DNA from: a virus
Reading direction: 5' to 3' (one strand)
IMG/VR virus record: IMGVR_UViG_3300030012_003002
Coordinates: 1 to 36,480 of that record
DNA length: 36,480 bases
Position 1 is the stretch's first letter. Each line of letters starts with the position of its first letter. The position numbers and the translations under genes were made by a program. Below the pieces are notes generated by a model, which saw nothing but the letters and a program-made list of their open reading frames with translations, made no database searches and was not told where the DNA came from. This document shows positions 23,571 to 31,722 of the stretch, piece after piece.

Positions 23571-24627
23571 AAGAATATGTCCTACTGATGAGAACGGTAG
23601 GACACTTGAAGTTTCATATTATTTCTGGGCTAGATTTACTGGATACTCAACAACTTACCCGTTAAATCTTCTTTACTCTTATAGAGATCAACATTTGTAT
23701 CTTCCTATGAGGGAGAAGTTTATGTCTCTTAATCGTGGCACCGTCTATGAGTCAACAGACATGTCTTATGAAATGGAGGAGAAGACTTGTGGAAAGATGT
23801 GTAGTGTTCCTGTGTTTTACTTTGTTTATAACATGGCGAACTACTATCATTTTGTGTATGACACTCTTCCACATCTTTACACATATTTCAATGAAAAGAA
23901 AGTTCATCCTGACATGAAATTACTTGTCAGTCCACCAGATGGCAAAGACGATTTATATCCTTTTGTCTGGGAGTCTTTTAAATTATTGGGTATAAAAAGG
24001 CAAGATGTAATCTTTCTTGACACGGATACAGTGTATGATCGTGTATGTATTGGGTCATCATTGACTCATAATGGTTTATCAAACTGTCCTCCTCATCAAG
24101 GAGTATTTGATATACTTAACAGTATAAAGAGTGATTACATTGGTCCTGAAAAGATTTATATTTCAAGAAGAACTTGGATTAATAGTGATGTGTCTAATAT
24201 TGGAACTAATTACACAGAACGTCGTAAGTGTGTGAATGAAAATGAAGTAGCACAAATGTTTAGAGATCGTGGATTCACTGAAGTGTTCTGTGAAAACTTG
24301 ACAATGGAAGAAAAGGTTGGTATGTTTAGGAACGCAAAGTATGTTGCGGGACCAATTGGTGGAGGAATGTGTAATGTCATTTTTTCTCCATCAGAAACAA
24401 AAGTATTCTCTATTGATAGTCCTACATTTTTTGATGTAAACTTCAGATTTGAGTATACTATGAAGCATACAGATCTTACTCATTTTGAGTATACTGAATT
24501 TACTGACAAGAAAGAAGAATCTGTTGATAGTGATGGGGCATTATCCATCTCTGGAGGACTTAACTCTCCTTGGAAAGTAGATCTAAATAAACTATCCAAA
24601 TTTATTGATAAATGGATTCAATCTTAG
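23515..24627 (+). CDS. glycosyltransferase family 61 (DUF563)
   Basis: A 370-residue GT61 enzyme. Hallmarks are NYYHFVYDTLPHLY, KIYISRR, RRKCVNENEV and the glycine-rich AGPIGGGMCNVIFSP near the donor site. GT61 includes xylosyl-, arabinosyl- and GlcNAc-transferases of plants and animals and bacterial LPS enzymes. It overlaps the nucleotidyltransferase by 56 bases, one of the longest overlaps here. The sugar transferred is unknown. Confidence 0.8.
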   Translation: MTTKKITLPIRYWDQKPTRRICPTDENGRTLEVSYYFWARFTGYSTTYPLNLLYSYRDQHLYLPMREKFMSLNRGTVYESTDMSYEMEEKTCGKMCSVPVFYFVYNMANYYHFVYDTLPHLYTYFNEKKVHPDMKLLVSPPDGKDDLYPFVWESFKLLGIKRQDVIFLDTDTVYDRVCIGSSLTHNGLSNCPPHQGVFDILNSIKSDYIGPEKIYISRRTWINSDVSNIGTNYTERRKCVNENEVAQMFRDRGFTEVFCENLTMEEKVGMFRNAKYVAGPIGGGMCNVIFSPSETKVFSIDSPTFFDVNFRFEYTMKHTDLTHFEYTEFTDKKEESVDSDGALSISGGLNSPWKVDLNKLSKFIDKWIQS

Positions 24628-25274
24628 AACTGGCAAGGGCTTTAGGTCCATATGCTATTTGTGGGGAAGGAAATGTCTCTGTCAAAGATGATGATTGTTT
24701 TTGGGTGAAAGCAAGTGGAACCTCACTTGATACACTTGAGAAGAAAGATCTTGTCGCCTGTAAGATGAGTGGTGTGCCCTTTGACTCTTTGGGATTGAAA
24801 CCGAGTATTGAAACAGGATTTCATGCATGGTTGTTGAGAGAGTTTGATGAAATCAAGTTCGTTGCACATACACACCCTCCTAGAACGATGGAGGTAGTAT
24901 GTTCAGAGCAAATTCACTCTTTTGCTGACCACAGGTTGTTTCCTGATCAAGTTGTGAGGAATGGTGCAAAGTCCTGTGTGGTTCCTTTTGCCATGCCAGG
25001 TAAACCTTTGCTTGAAAAAATTAAAGAAAGTGTCACTGCTTTTGTCGAAGAACAAGGATACTTTCCTAAGTTGATTCTCTTACAAAATCATGGTATAATT
25101 GTAGCCTCTACATCACATAAAGAATGTATTGCGTCTACTATGATGTGTGAGAAGTCTGCAGAAATTTTCATTGGTGCTAAAATTCTGGGTCAAACTAGAT
25201 TTTTATCTCAAGATGAGGTTGATGAAATCGACAAGTGTCCAAGTGAAGAAAGAAGGAGAATGATGTATCGATGA
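24612..25274 (+). CDS. class II aldolase/adducin-family protein
   Basis: A 220-residue protein with the zinc-aldolase layout: GEGNVSV (18-24), catalytic-type Glu67 in PSIETGFHAW, metal ligands in HTHP (86-89) and QNHG (158-161). The relatives are L-fuculose-phosphate and L-ribulose-phosphate aldolase/epimerase and the methylthioribulose dehydratase. In this island it could release or condense a C3/C2 fragment while making an unusual sugar. It overlaps GT61 by 16 bases. Confidence 0.75.
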   Translation: MDSILELARALGPYAICGEGNVSVKDDDCFWVKASGTSLDTLEKKDLVACKMSGVPFDSLGLKPSIETGFHAWLLREFDEIKFVAHTHPPRTMEVVCSEQIHSFADHRLFPDQVVRNGAKSCVVPFAMPGKPLLEKIKESVTAFVEEQGYFPKLILLQNHGIIVASTSHKECIASTMMCEKSAEIFIGAKILGQTRFLSQDEVDEIDKCPSEERRRMMYR

Positions 25275-25582
25275 AAGTAATCTATGTTGATATTGATGAA
25301 ACGATTTGTCACCGTGAATCATCAACTGACTTTGGTGTCACTCATGATTATTCTAAAGCAGTTCCTATCAAAGAGAACATTAGTAAAATCAATCAACTCT
25401 ACACGGAAGGACATACAATTGTGTATTGGACTGCTAGAGGTAGTAGGAAACAAATTGACTGGAAAGAACTTACAGAGAAACAATTGAAAGAATGGCACTG
25501 CATGTATCATGAACTTCGCACCGATAAACCATTCTACGATCTTTTCATAGAAGACAAATCATTACGCATTGAAGAACTATGA
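25271..25582 (+). CDS. HAD-like phosphatase, small (second copy)
   Basis: A 103-residue HAD-type protein with motif I VDIDETIC (6-13), motif II TARG, and a C-terminal DLFIEDKSLRIEE. It is a paralogue of the protein at 21294: same length class and the same order of blocks (KINQLY.EGH..VY.TARG). Motif I has Glu where the first copy has Gly (DIDET against DIDGT). It overlaps both neighbours by four bases. Substrate unknown; a sugar phosphate is likely. Confidence 0.68.
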   Translation: MKVIYVDIDETICHRESSTDFGVTHDYSKAVPIKENISKINQLYTEGHTIVYWTARGSRKQIDWKELTEKQLKEWHCMYHELRTDKPFYDLFIEDKSLRIEEL

Positions 25583-26031
25583 AAATCATATCTCATAGAG
25601 GCAACATTAGAGGATGCATTCCTGAAAGAGAGAATGCTCCTAGTTACATTGATTGTGCTATTGGTAATGGATATGATGTTGAAATTGATGTCTGGTTAGT
25701 GCAAGGTGATCTGTGGTTAGGACATGATGAACCACAGTACAAAGTGACTTGGAATTGGATTTTTCAAAGACAGGATAACCTATGGTTGCATTTGAAAAAT
25801 GCTGCAGCAGCAAAAACTCTAAATGTATTTCAATCATTTTGTCATACTGAAGATCCATACTGCTATACATCCAAAGGTAAAATATGGTTGCATGATTTGA
25901 ATCAAACCTTTGACGATAAAACCATCATACCACTTTTAGATTTAGAAACGATGCATAGGTTTAAAGGACGTATTAAGGAGGAAGTCCCATATGGTATTTG
26001 CACTGATTATCCCTGCATGTTAAATGACTAA
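25579..26031 (+). CDS. short glycerophosphodiesterase-like protein
   Basis: A 150-residue protein with the start of the GDPD fold: HRG (6-8), ENAPSY (19-24), VEIDVW (34-39) and GHD (48-50). These supply the metal site and the general acid/base histidines. GDPD enzymes are usually 230-300 residues, so this one keeps the catalytic edge but is compact, and may be a divergent member found in glycan loci. It might remove a glycerophosphoryl group. It overlaps neighbouring genes on both sides. Confidence 0.65.
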   Translation: MKIISHRGNIRGCIPERENAPSYIDCAIGNGYDVEIDVWLVQGDLWLGHDEPQYKVTWNWIFQRQDNLWLHLKNAAAAKTLNVFQSFCHTEDPYCYTSKGKIWLHDLNQTFDDKTIIPLLDLETMHRFKGRIKEEVPYGICTDYPCMLND

Positions 26032-26767
26032 AATTGCACTTTGTTATTCAGGAAGACCTAGGAGTGTCCTTGAGTGTTTTGAAAATCATAGAGAGCATTT
26101 TCTTCTAGGTCAAAATAACGTAGACGTTTTTGCACACCTATGGTTTGATGAAAACCTTACAGGATCAAACTTTAGAAGTGACGTAGGACAAGGTACATGG
26201 CCTGACTCTCGTATCAAAGATTGGATTGATATTAATTGGCAACCTAAAAAAATCTTATACGAACAACCTAGATCTTTTGAAAATTTTTTTCCAGACTGGA
26301 ATGTTCAATGGCACTCTAGCCACCCTAAAGATAATCAAATCTCTATGTTTTATGGAATAGAGAAAGTGATGAATCTTAAAAGAGAATATGAAGAATTGAA
26401 TAACTTTAAGTATGATTATGTTATTCGCATGAGAACTGATCTTGTATTCTTAAGATCTCCCGGTAAGTTTGAAGATTATAATCCAGATAAACTTCATGTA
26501 TTTGATATGCAAGCAGGACCTGATTGGATACGCACTGGAGTAGAAAATTATGGTATACTTGATATTGTTGCGTGGGGTGGGTCTGAAGTAATGGATAAAT
26601 ATGGTACAACCTATTCTAATTTGCAAAGGATTACAGAGGAAGGATGTCCAATGTTCTCTCCTGATTCTGCTTTGGGTTATAATGCTAAAAGAATTAATAA
26701 TCTAGAGTATGAAAAACATAACTGGAACTTCAAAATTTTTGTAGGAAATCACATCTACGGTAACTGA
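26024..26767 (+). CDS. putative glycosyltransferase of unknown family
   Basis: A 247-residue protein. It opens with a strand and turn typical of GT-A enzymes (KIALCYSGRPRS) and has YDYVIRMRTDLVF (about 135-147), an Arg/Asp-bearing strand that may replace the DxD region. FSPDSALGYNAKR follows near the C-terminus. I have the impression of similar unassigned proteins in phage and capsule loci, but cannot name a family. Context supports a sugar role. Confidence 0.5.
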   Translation: MTKIALCYSGRPRSVLECFENHREHFLLGQNNVDVFAHLWFDENLTGSNFRSDVGQGTWPDSRIKDWIDINWQPKKILYEQPRSFENFFPDWNVQWHSSHPKDNQISMFYGIEKVMNLKREYEELNNFKYDYVIRMRTDLVFLRSPGKFEDYNPDKLHVFDMQAGPDWIRTGVENYGILDIVAWGGSEVMDKYGTTYSNLQRITEEGCPMFSPDSALGYNAKRINNLEYEKHNWNFKIFVGNHIYGN

Positions 26768-26776
26768 TTTGAGTAT

Positions 26777-27628
26777 ATGAAAGTTTTAAATCTTGGATCA
26801 AGTGGGCAAATCGGTGCCTACTTGACAGAATACCTTCGTAAGAAAGGGCATGAGGTTATTGAGTATGATAAAAACCTTGGACCACAATACAACCTTACTG
26901 CTATCCCTAGCACTTGGTTAGAGCACCGCATTAAAGAAGCAGACTTTGTATTCTTCCTTGCTTTTGATGTAGGTGGATCACGATACCTAAAGAAGTATCA
27001 GCATACCTTTGACTTTATTAATAACAACACTAGACTGATGGCAAATGTCTTCGGTCTGTTAGAAAAATACAATAAAAGATTTGTATTCGCATCATCTCAG
27101 ATGAGTAACATGTCTTACTCTCCTTATGGTGTAATGAAAAGAGTGGGTGAGATGTACACCACATCACTAAAAGGATTAACCGTTAAATTCTGGAATGTGT
27201 ATGGTGTTGAGAAGGACATGGACAAGGCTCATGTTATCACTGACTTTATCAAGAAAGGATTTGAAGAGGGTGATTTTGAGATGATGACTGATGGCACTGA
27301 AGAACGTCAGTTCCTCTATGCTGAGGACTGCTGTGAAGCACTTGAGACTATCATGGAGAACTACACTGACTTTAAACCAGAAGACCCTCTGCACATCACA
27401 TCTTTCCATGCAACATCTATTAAAGAAGTTGCTGCAATCATCATGGGTCAGTTCAATCTAATTGACAAACCAGTCATTATTAAACCTGGTCTTGCCAAAG
27501 ATAGTGTGCAGATGGATAAGAGAAATGAGGCAGATGCTTATATCACTGGATGGTGGTTACCTAAAACTAATATGCAAGACGGTATTAAAGCAGTCTTTGA
27601 TGAAATGAAAAAGGAGTATGGATACTGA
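26777..27628 (+). CDS. NAD-dependent sugar epimerase/dehydratase (SDR)
   Basis: A 283-residue extended SDR with Rossmann motif GSSGQIG (7-13), serine triplet ASSQMS (105-110) and Tyr117/Lys121 of YGVMK. The C-terminal half contains RQFLYAEDCC, the usual substrate-binding stretch of nucleotide-sugar epimerases. It has the largest gap before it in the island, nine bases. The substrate is unknown. Confidence 0.75.
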   Translation: MKVLNLGSSGQIGAYLTEYLRKKGHEVIEYDKNLGPQYNLTAIPSTWLEHRIKEADFVFFLAFDVGGSRYLKKYQHTFDFINNNTRLMANVFGLLEKYNKRFVFASSQMSNMSYSPYGVMKRVGEMYTTSLKGLTVKFWNVYGVEKDMDKAHVITDFIKKGFEEGDFEMMTDGTEERQFLYAEDCCEALETIMENYTDFKPEDPLHITSFHATSIKEVAAIIMGQFNLIDKPVIIKPGLAKDSVQMDKRNEADAYITGWWLPKTNMQDGIKAVFDEMKKEYGY

Positions 27629-28485
27629 TGTTATCTTTTAATAAACTTGGCAAATCTGGTCGTCTCGGTAACCAGATGTTTCAATATGCAGCACTGAGAG
27701 GTATTGCTGCCAACCGTGGGTTTGACTGGGTTGTCCCACCTCCAGGCACGTCAGGTGTTGATGAGTTTGGTTGTGAGAACAACTACTGTATGTTTGAAAC
27801 TTTCAAGATGACTGGTGCTACAGAGGAGCACCATGGTATTCCTGGTAATGTGCCCTGGGCTATCTGGAAAGAGTTTCACTTCAACGAACAACTTTTTAAT
27901 GAATGTCCCGATAATGTGAATTTGGATGGATATTTCCAGACTGAAAAGTATTTCAAGAATGTAGAGAAAGAGATTCGTGAGGACTTTAAGTTTCAGGATT
28001 CTATCTACAAACCCTGCAAAGAGATGATGGATAGTCTTGAAGGTGATCGTAAGATTTTCCTGCACATCCGTCGTGGTGATCCTAAGTTGCCTTGGGCCTA
28101 TGTGAACCTGGAGGCAGCACATCCTGTCTGTACGTTTGATTACTATGAGAAGGCACTTGCTGAGTTTCCTGATGATATTCCTGTCATTGTATTCTCTGAT
28201 GTTATTGAATGGTGTAAAGAACAAGAATTTTTCAAACCGGATCGATTCATTTTCTCCGAAACCACAGATGAATTAGCAGATGGGCAGAGAGTGCCCTGGA
28301 CAGATCTATGTCTAATGTCTCTATGCACTGATGCAATTATTGCTAACTCATCATTTTCTTGGTGGGGTGCATGGTTGATTGATAATCCTGAGAAGAAAGT
28401 GATTGCACCTAAGAGGTGGTTTGGTCCACAGTATGATCACTATCACATGGATGATTTGATTCCCGAAACCTGGACTGTTCTGTGA
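27628..28485 (+). CDS. GT11 alpha-1,2-fucosyltransferase, copy A
   Basis: A 285-residue family GT11 enzyme. Motif I is the GRLGNQMFQYAALRG block near the N-terminus, the donor motif is HIRRGD, and SSFSWWGAWL lies near the C-terminus. GT11 enzymes move L-fucose, or L-galactose in some cases, from the GDP sugar to galactose acceptors. The island's GDP-mannose 3,5-epimerase would supply GDP-L-galactose. It is a clear paralogue of the gene at 29288. Confidence 0.88.
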   Translation: MLSFNKLGKSGRLGNQMFQYAALRGIAANRGFDWVVPPPGTSGVDEFGCENNYCMFETFKMTGATEEHHGIPGNVPWAIWKEFHFNEQLFNECPDNVNLDGYFQTEKYFKNVEKEIREDFKFQDSIYKPCKEMMDSLEGDRKIFLHIRRGDPKLPWAYVNLEAAHPVCTFDYYEKALAEFPDDIPVIVFSDVIEWCKEQEFFKPDRFIFSETTDELADGQRVPWTDLCLMSLCTDAIIANSSFSWWGAWLIDNPEKKVIAPKRWFGPQYDHYHMDDLIPETWTVL

Positions 28486-29291
28486 TGGATCTTACTTTTC
28501 TAATTCCCACTAGGATTGAAACAGAAGACCGACTGAGAAATATCATCTCGTCGGTCTCTTATTTGTTGAGACATGTACCTGCTAAGGTAATTGTCAAAGA
28601 AGTATCTGGAAGAAATACTTTTAGGTTTAGAGCACTCCCCGAAATCAAGAAGTATGCTGATACAGAAAATCTGACATGTCTTTTTGAAGAGAATAATGAT
28701 CCTTTGTTTTGTAAAAGCAAAGTATTGAATGATTTAATTGTTGAGTCGGATACAAAAATTGTAGCAAATTATGATGCAGATTGTATTCTTCCTATCTCAT
28801 CATATAAAGAAGCATATGATTTGATTGATAAAGGACATGCTGATGTGGTGTATCCTTATCAGATTGGTATCTATCAGTGGTGTGCTGATTATAACATGAA
28901 TATTTTTTCAGAGTTTGTAAAGTCATGGAGTGGTACATCTGTTCTTGATAAAAATAAAAGACTTTCAAACTCTACTATTGGTTGGTCTCAATTTATTGAT
29001 AGGCAAAAATATATTGACTCTTACATGATGAATGAAAACTTTGTATCTTGGGGGTGTGAGGATGATGAATTTTATTTTCGCATGAGCACACTGGGTAATA
29101 GGATTGCCAGAGTTAATAATTATGTTTATCACCTGGAACATGCTAGGACACATAACTCATGGTTTAGCAATCCAAACTTCAATAACAATTGGCAACTCTG
29201 GAACACAATCAAGACATTTGACAGAGACCAATTGGTGAAGTATTATGAGAACCAGGATTATCTGAAAACACGTAAAGCACAACTCAAATGA
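28485..29291 (+). CDS. GT2/galactosyltransferase-type glycosyltransferase
   Basis: A 268-residue GT-A enzyme that keeps the nucleotide-binding DAD (in NYDADCILP) and a C-terminal WGCEDDEFYFRM block. That block is typical of the galactosyltransferase C-terminal domain found in chondroitin-synthase-like GT2/GT27 enzymes. I chose ATG 28485; a GTG at 28482 is also possible. It lies between the two GT11 copies and overlaps both, suggesting it makes the acceptor that they fucosylate. Confidence 0.75.
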   Translation: MDLTFLIPTRIETEDRLRNIISSVSYLLRHVPAKVIVKEVSGRNTFRFRALPEIKKYADTENLTCLFEENNDPLFCKSKVLNDLIVESDTKIVANYDADCILPISSYKEAYDLIDKGHADVVYPYQIGIYQWCADYNMNIFSEFVKSWSGTSVLDKNKRLSNSTIGWSQFIDRQKYIDSYMMNENFVSWGCEDDEFYFRMSTLGNRIARVNNYVYHLEHARTHNSWFSNPNFNNNWQLWNTIKTFDRDQLVKYYENQDYLKTRKAQLK

Positions 29292-30091
29292 TTGGATTTA
29301 ATGCGCTAGGACGAATGGGTCGTCTTGGCAATCAGATGTTTCAATATGCTGCCCTGAGAGGCATTGCAAAAAACATTGGAGTAGACATTACTATTCCATA
29401 TTATCAAGACGCAGTGAATGATGGTATTGGCAATATGCTTCGGACAGAACTGTTTGACTCTTTTGATCTAAGAGTCAAAGTTGGATTGCTTAACAATGGA
29501 CATGCTCCAGTTGTGCAAGAAAGGCAGTTTCATTTTGATGAAGAATTGTTTGGTATGTGTCCTGATCATGTGAGTTTGCAGGGATATTTTCAGACTGAAA
29601 AATATTTCAAACACATTGAAAGTGAAATTCGTGAAGATTTTACTTTTAAAGATGAGATTCTTGATCCGTGTAAAGCAATGATTTCTAGTGTTGATAATCC
29701 CATTGCACTTCATGTTCGTCGTACTGACTATGTGACTAATAGTGCTAACCATCCACCATGTACTCTTGAGTATTATGAGGAAGCATTGAAGAACTTTGAT
29801 GATGATCGTAATGTGATTGTGTTTTCAGATGATCCTGTTTGGTGTAATGAGCAAGATTTATTTGCAGGTGATCGTTTCTTGATTTCTGAAAATGAGGATA
29901 ATCGTGTCGATCTTTGCCTAATGACACTTTGTAATGATTTTATTATTGCCAACTCATCGTTCTCCTGGTGGGGAGCATGGTTGGCAAACAGTGGTAAAGT
30001 GATTGCTCCTACTCGTTGGTTTGGAACTGAGGGTTATACTAAAGATCACAATACTAAAGACGTTGTTCCCGAGACTTGGACTAGAATTTGA
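29288..30091 (+). CDS. GT11 alpha-1,2-fucosyltransferase, copy B
   Basis: A 267-residue GT11 enzyme with the same order of motifs as copy A: GRLGNQMFQYAALRG near the start, HVRRTDY at the donor motif, and SSFSWWGAWL near the end. The donor motif differs (RRTD against RRGD), and copy B lacks a stretch of about 15 residues in the variable middle. The two genes flank one GT2 gene and are recognisably similar at DNA level, so they look like a duplication followed by divergence, perhaps to different acceptors. Confidence 0.88.
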   Translation: MIGFNALGRMGRLGNQMFQYAALRGIAKNIGVDITIPYYQDAVNDGIGNMLRTELFDSFDLRVKVGLLNNGHAPVVQERQFHFDEELFGMCPDHVSLQGYFQTEKYFKHIESEIREDFTFKDEILDPCKAMISSVDNPIALHVRRTDYVTNSANHPPCTLEYYEEALKNFDDDRNVIVFSDDPVWCNEQDLFAGDRFLISENEDNRVDLCLMTLCNDFIIANSSFSWWGAWLANSGKVIAPTRWFGTEGYTKDHNTKDVVPETWTRI

Positions 30092-30909
30092 TGGATAAAA
30101 ATAAATCTGTACATAAATTAAAAGGTCTTCCTCATATCTACTGGTTGAATCTTGACGCTGACACAGATCGTCGTCAGTACATGGAGGAACAATTTAAATA
30201 TTGGGAGATTGAAAATCACACACGCATCGAAGGATATGATGCTAGAGAGGATGATGCCTCTGAATATCTGAAGGGTAGGATTCCTGACAATGTAAGTCAG
30301 GCAGAATTAGGATGCTGCATGTCTCATCTTAAAGCAATCAAACATTTCTATGAAGAAACTAACGATGACTACTGCATGATCCTTGAGGATGATGTGGATT
30401 TTTCACCAGTGAAGTGTTGGAATTTTACTTGGCAAGAGTTCATCGGTCTTGCTCCATATGATTGGGATTGTCTTCAACTTACAACTATTTGCACTGGAGA
30501 TATTCACGTCAAATTGCATTTGAAATTTATTAATGATTTCTCTGCTGCAGTGTATCTAATTACTAGACATCATGCAGCAAAAGTTTTACGTAATCACTTG
30601 CGAGGAAACAAATGGAAATTGGATAATGGTGTTAAACCTAGAGCAGTTTCAGAAGATACTATTCTTGAATCTGGAAAGACTTATACTATGCCTTTATTCT
30701 TGTATAATTTGAATTTCAAATCTACAATTCATCAGGAACATATTGGTGTCTTTCATCAAGGGCCTCATTCTGCACTATCAAACTATTGGCAGAATTCTGG
30801 TTCTACTATTGACATTAAACAGTGGATGGATTATGATCCTTATCTTGGTCGGATCGTTGAAAACTCTGCCGCAAAAGCAGCAAAAGAGTCGGAAAACCCA
30901 CCAGGTTGA
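30091..30909 (+). CDS. GT25-like glycosyltransferase
   Basis: A 272-residue protein of the LPS/collagen GT25 type. It has the opening YWLNLDADTDRR, the central AELGCCMSHLKAI, and the acidic metal site LEDDVDF (EDD at 99-101). GT25 enzymes usually transfer galactose or related sugars to LPS or collagen. It ends the island; its last codons contain the -35 hexamer of the promoter for the next region. The ATG at 30091 follows the previous stop directly, and a TTG at 30088 is less likely. Confidence 0.8.
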   Translation: MDKNKSVHKLKGLPHIYWLNLDADTDRRQYMEEQFKYWEIENHTRIEGYDAREDDASEYLKGRIPDNVSQAELGCCMSHLKAIKHFYEETNDDYCMILEDDVDFSPVKCWNFTWQEFIGLAPYDWDCLQLTTICTGDIHVKLHLKFINDFSAAVYLITRHHAAKVLRNHLRGNKWKLDNGVKPRAVSEDTILESGKTYTMPLFLYNLNFKSTIHQEHIGVFHQGPHSALSNYWQNSGSTIDIKQWMDYDPYLGRIVENSAAKAAKESENPPG

Positions 30910-30939
30910 CAGAATCTTAAGACTCTGTTAGTATAAATA
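30906..30939 (+). promoter_or_regulatory. overlapping sigma70-type and T4 late promoters
   Basis: TTGACA (30906-30911) and, 17 bases later, TAGTAT (30929-30934, 4 of 6) form a sigma70-type promoter. A perfect T4 late promoter TATAAATA (30932-30939) overlaps the -10. Both would read into the barrel protein gene with a leader of about 100 bases. The overlap would let early and late polymerase forms share one start region. Confidence 0.65.
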
Positions 30940-30974
30940 CTTAACCTTTTGTCATAATTAAGACAAAGGTATAC

Positions 30975-31018
30975 GGGGACTGTCGATTCCCCTTTCATCT
31001 GCGGGTAACCATTCCGCA
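30975..31018 (+). promoter_or_regulatory. structured 5' leader of the barrel protein gene
   Basis: Two hairpins lie in the leader between the promoter and the ATG at 31042: GGGGA/TCCCC with an 8-base loop (30975-30992) and TGCGG/CCGCA with a 9-base loop (31000-31018). The loop of the second contains GGTAACC. A GAGG ribosome-binding site follows at 31030. They may control mRNA stability or translation. Confidence 0.45.
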
Positions 31019-31041
31019 AGTAAACAAACGAGGTAAAACTA

Positions 31042-31410
31042 ATGTTCAAAACGACTATCGCTGCAGCAGCTGCCGCTGTTGCTTTTGCTCCTGCTGCTGC
31101 CCTAGCCGGTCCATATGTAAACGTCGAGACCAATGCTGGTTGGACTGGAGACAATTACACCGGAGCGACGACAGACATCCATGTGGGCTATGAAGGAGAA
31201 GCAGGTGCTGCTTCCTACTACGTCCAGGCTGGCCCTGCTGTAGTTGCTGTTGACGGTGAAGAGGCTGATACCCAGTTCTCTGGTAAGGCAGGTCTGGGCC
31301 TCCCCGTTTCTGATGCTATTGGAGTCTATGGTGAGGTTTCCTTCCTGACTGCAGAAGACGAAGATGACTTTGGTCTGGGTGGTAAGTTGGGTCTGAAGTA
31401 CAACTTCTGA
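31042..31410 (+). CDS. secreted outer-membrane beta-barrel-like protein
   Basis: A 122-residue protein with a clear signal peptide: basic start, Ala-rich core (about 7-22) and cleavage after AAALA. The mature part alternates polar and hydrophobic residues in short strands and ends in an aromatic (GLKYNF), the usual signal for outer-membrane barrel insertion. The length would allow a small eight-strand barrel at most. It has its own early and late promoters, a structured leader and a terminator, so it is a stand-alone unit. It might alter the host surface after infection. Confidence 0.65.
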   Translation: MFKTTIAAAAAAVAFAPAAALAGPYVNVETNAGWTGDNYTGATTDIHVGYEGEAGAASYYVQAGPAVVAVDGEEADTQFSGKAGLGLPVSDAIGVYGEVSFLTAEDEDDFGLGGKLGLKYNF

Positions 31411-31416
31411 TCTAAG

Positions 31417-31444
31417 TAGACAATCAATATCTAGATACTATACT
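31417..31444 (+). promoter_or_regulatory. sigma70-type promoter abutting a terminator
   Basis: TAGACA (31417-31422, 5 of 6), 16 bases, then TATACT (31439-31444, 5 of 6). The -10 touches the first base of the terminator stem at 31445. The start would fall near 31451, inside the hairpin, giving a leader of about 18 bases before the ATG at 31469. Confidence 0.5.
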
Positions 31445-31468
31445 GGGGTGCGACGGCACCCCTTTTTT
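31445..31468 (+). terminator. intrinsic terminator directly before an ATG
   Basis: A GC-rich 7-bp stem GGGGTGC/GCACCCC with loop GACG, followed by six T (31463-31468). The next start codon ATG begins at 31469. It ends the barrel-protein transcript. Confidence 0.9.
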
Positions 31469-31648
31469 ATGAAAAAAATTCTGCTCTCACCAGTTACTTA
31501 TTTTAATTTAATGTTAGTGGGTATTTTAATTTTTATTGGAGTGCTACACGAACACACTCACCGTGCCATGGAGGTAGATGTGCATGGGTATGTCAGACAA
31601 TTCTGTAGAAAAAACCCTGATACTTGCAAGTCTATGGCGTCAAATTGA
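31469..31648 (+). CDS. small single-span membrane protein
   Basis: A 59-residue protein with an N-terminal membrane helix (about 8-26, VTYFNLMLVGILIFIGVL), a His-rich juxtamembrane stretch (HEHTH) and a short C-terminal domain with two cysteines (CRKNPDTC). A GTG at 31448 in the same frame lies inside the terminator stem, so I prefer the ATG at 31469. No Shine-Dalgarno sequence is present. Function unknown. Confidence 0.6.
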   Translation: MKKILLSPVTYFNLMLVGILIFIGVLHEHTHRAMEVDVHGYVRQFCRKNPDTCKSMASN

Positions 31649-31667
31649 AATCTTAAGAAAATATGTG

Positions 31668-31696
31668 TTGACAAAACTTTAGAAATACTATATAAT
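31668..31696 (+). promoter_or_regulatory. perfect sigma70 consensus promoter
   Basis: TTGACA (31668-31673), exactly 17 bases, then TATAAT (31691-31696): a full match to the consensus. It would start transcription near 31703, about 20 bases before the hli gene at 31723, and gives strong early expression by host polymerase. Confidence 0.88.
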
Positions 31697-31722
31697 ATGT
31701 AAAGTTATGCAACACAAAGTAA

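Larger units (their letters stand above)
11007..30909 (+). other. glycan biosynthesis island (25 genes)
   Basis: Twenty-five same-strand genes in which nearly every start overlaps the preceding stop; the largest gap is about nine bases. All recognisable members make or transfer sugars or modify them. No internal terminator is apparent, so the island probably behaves as one long operon from the promoter at 10954-10982. It is flanked by the tRNA and small-gene region on the left and by photosynthesis-related genes on the right. Confidence 0.85.

Noticed and set aside
31448-31468. GTG start for the membrane protein at 31469
   Set aside because: The GTG lies inside the terminator stem and would add an unlikely basic leader.
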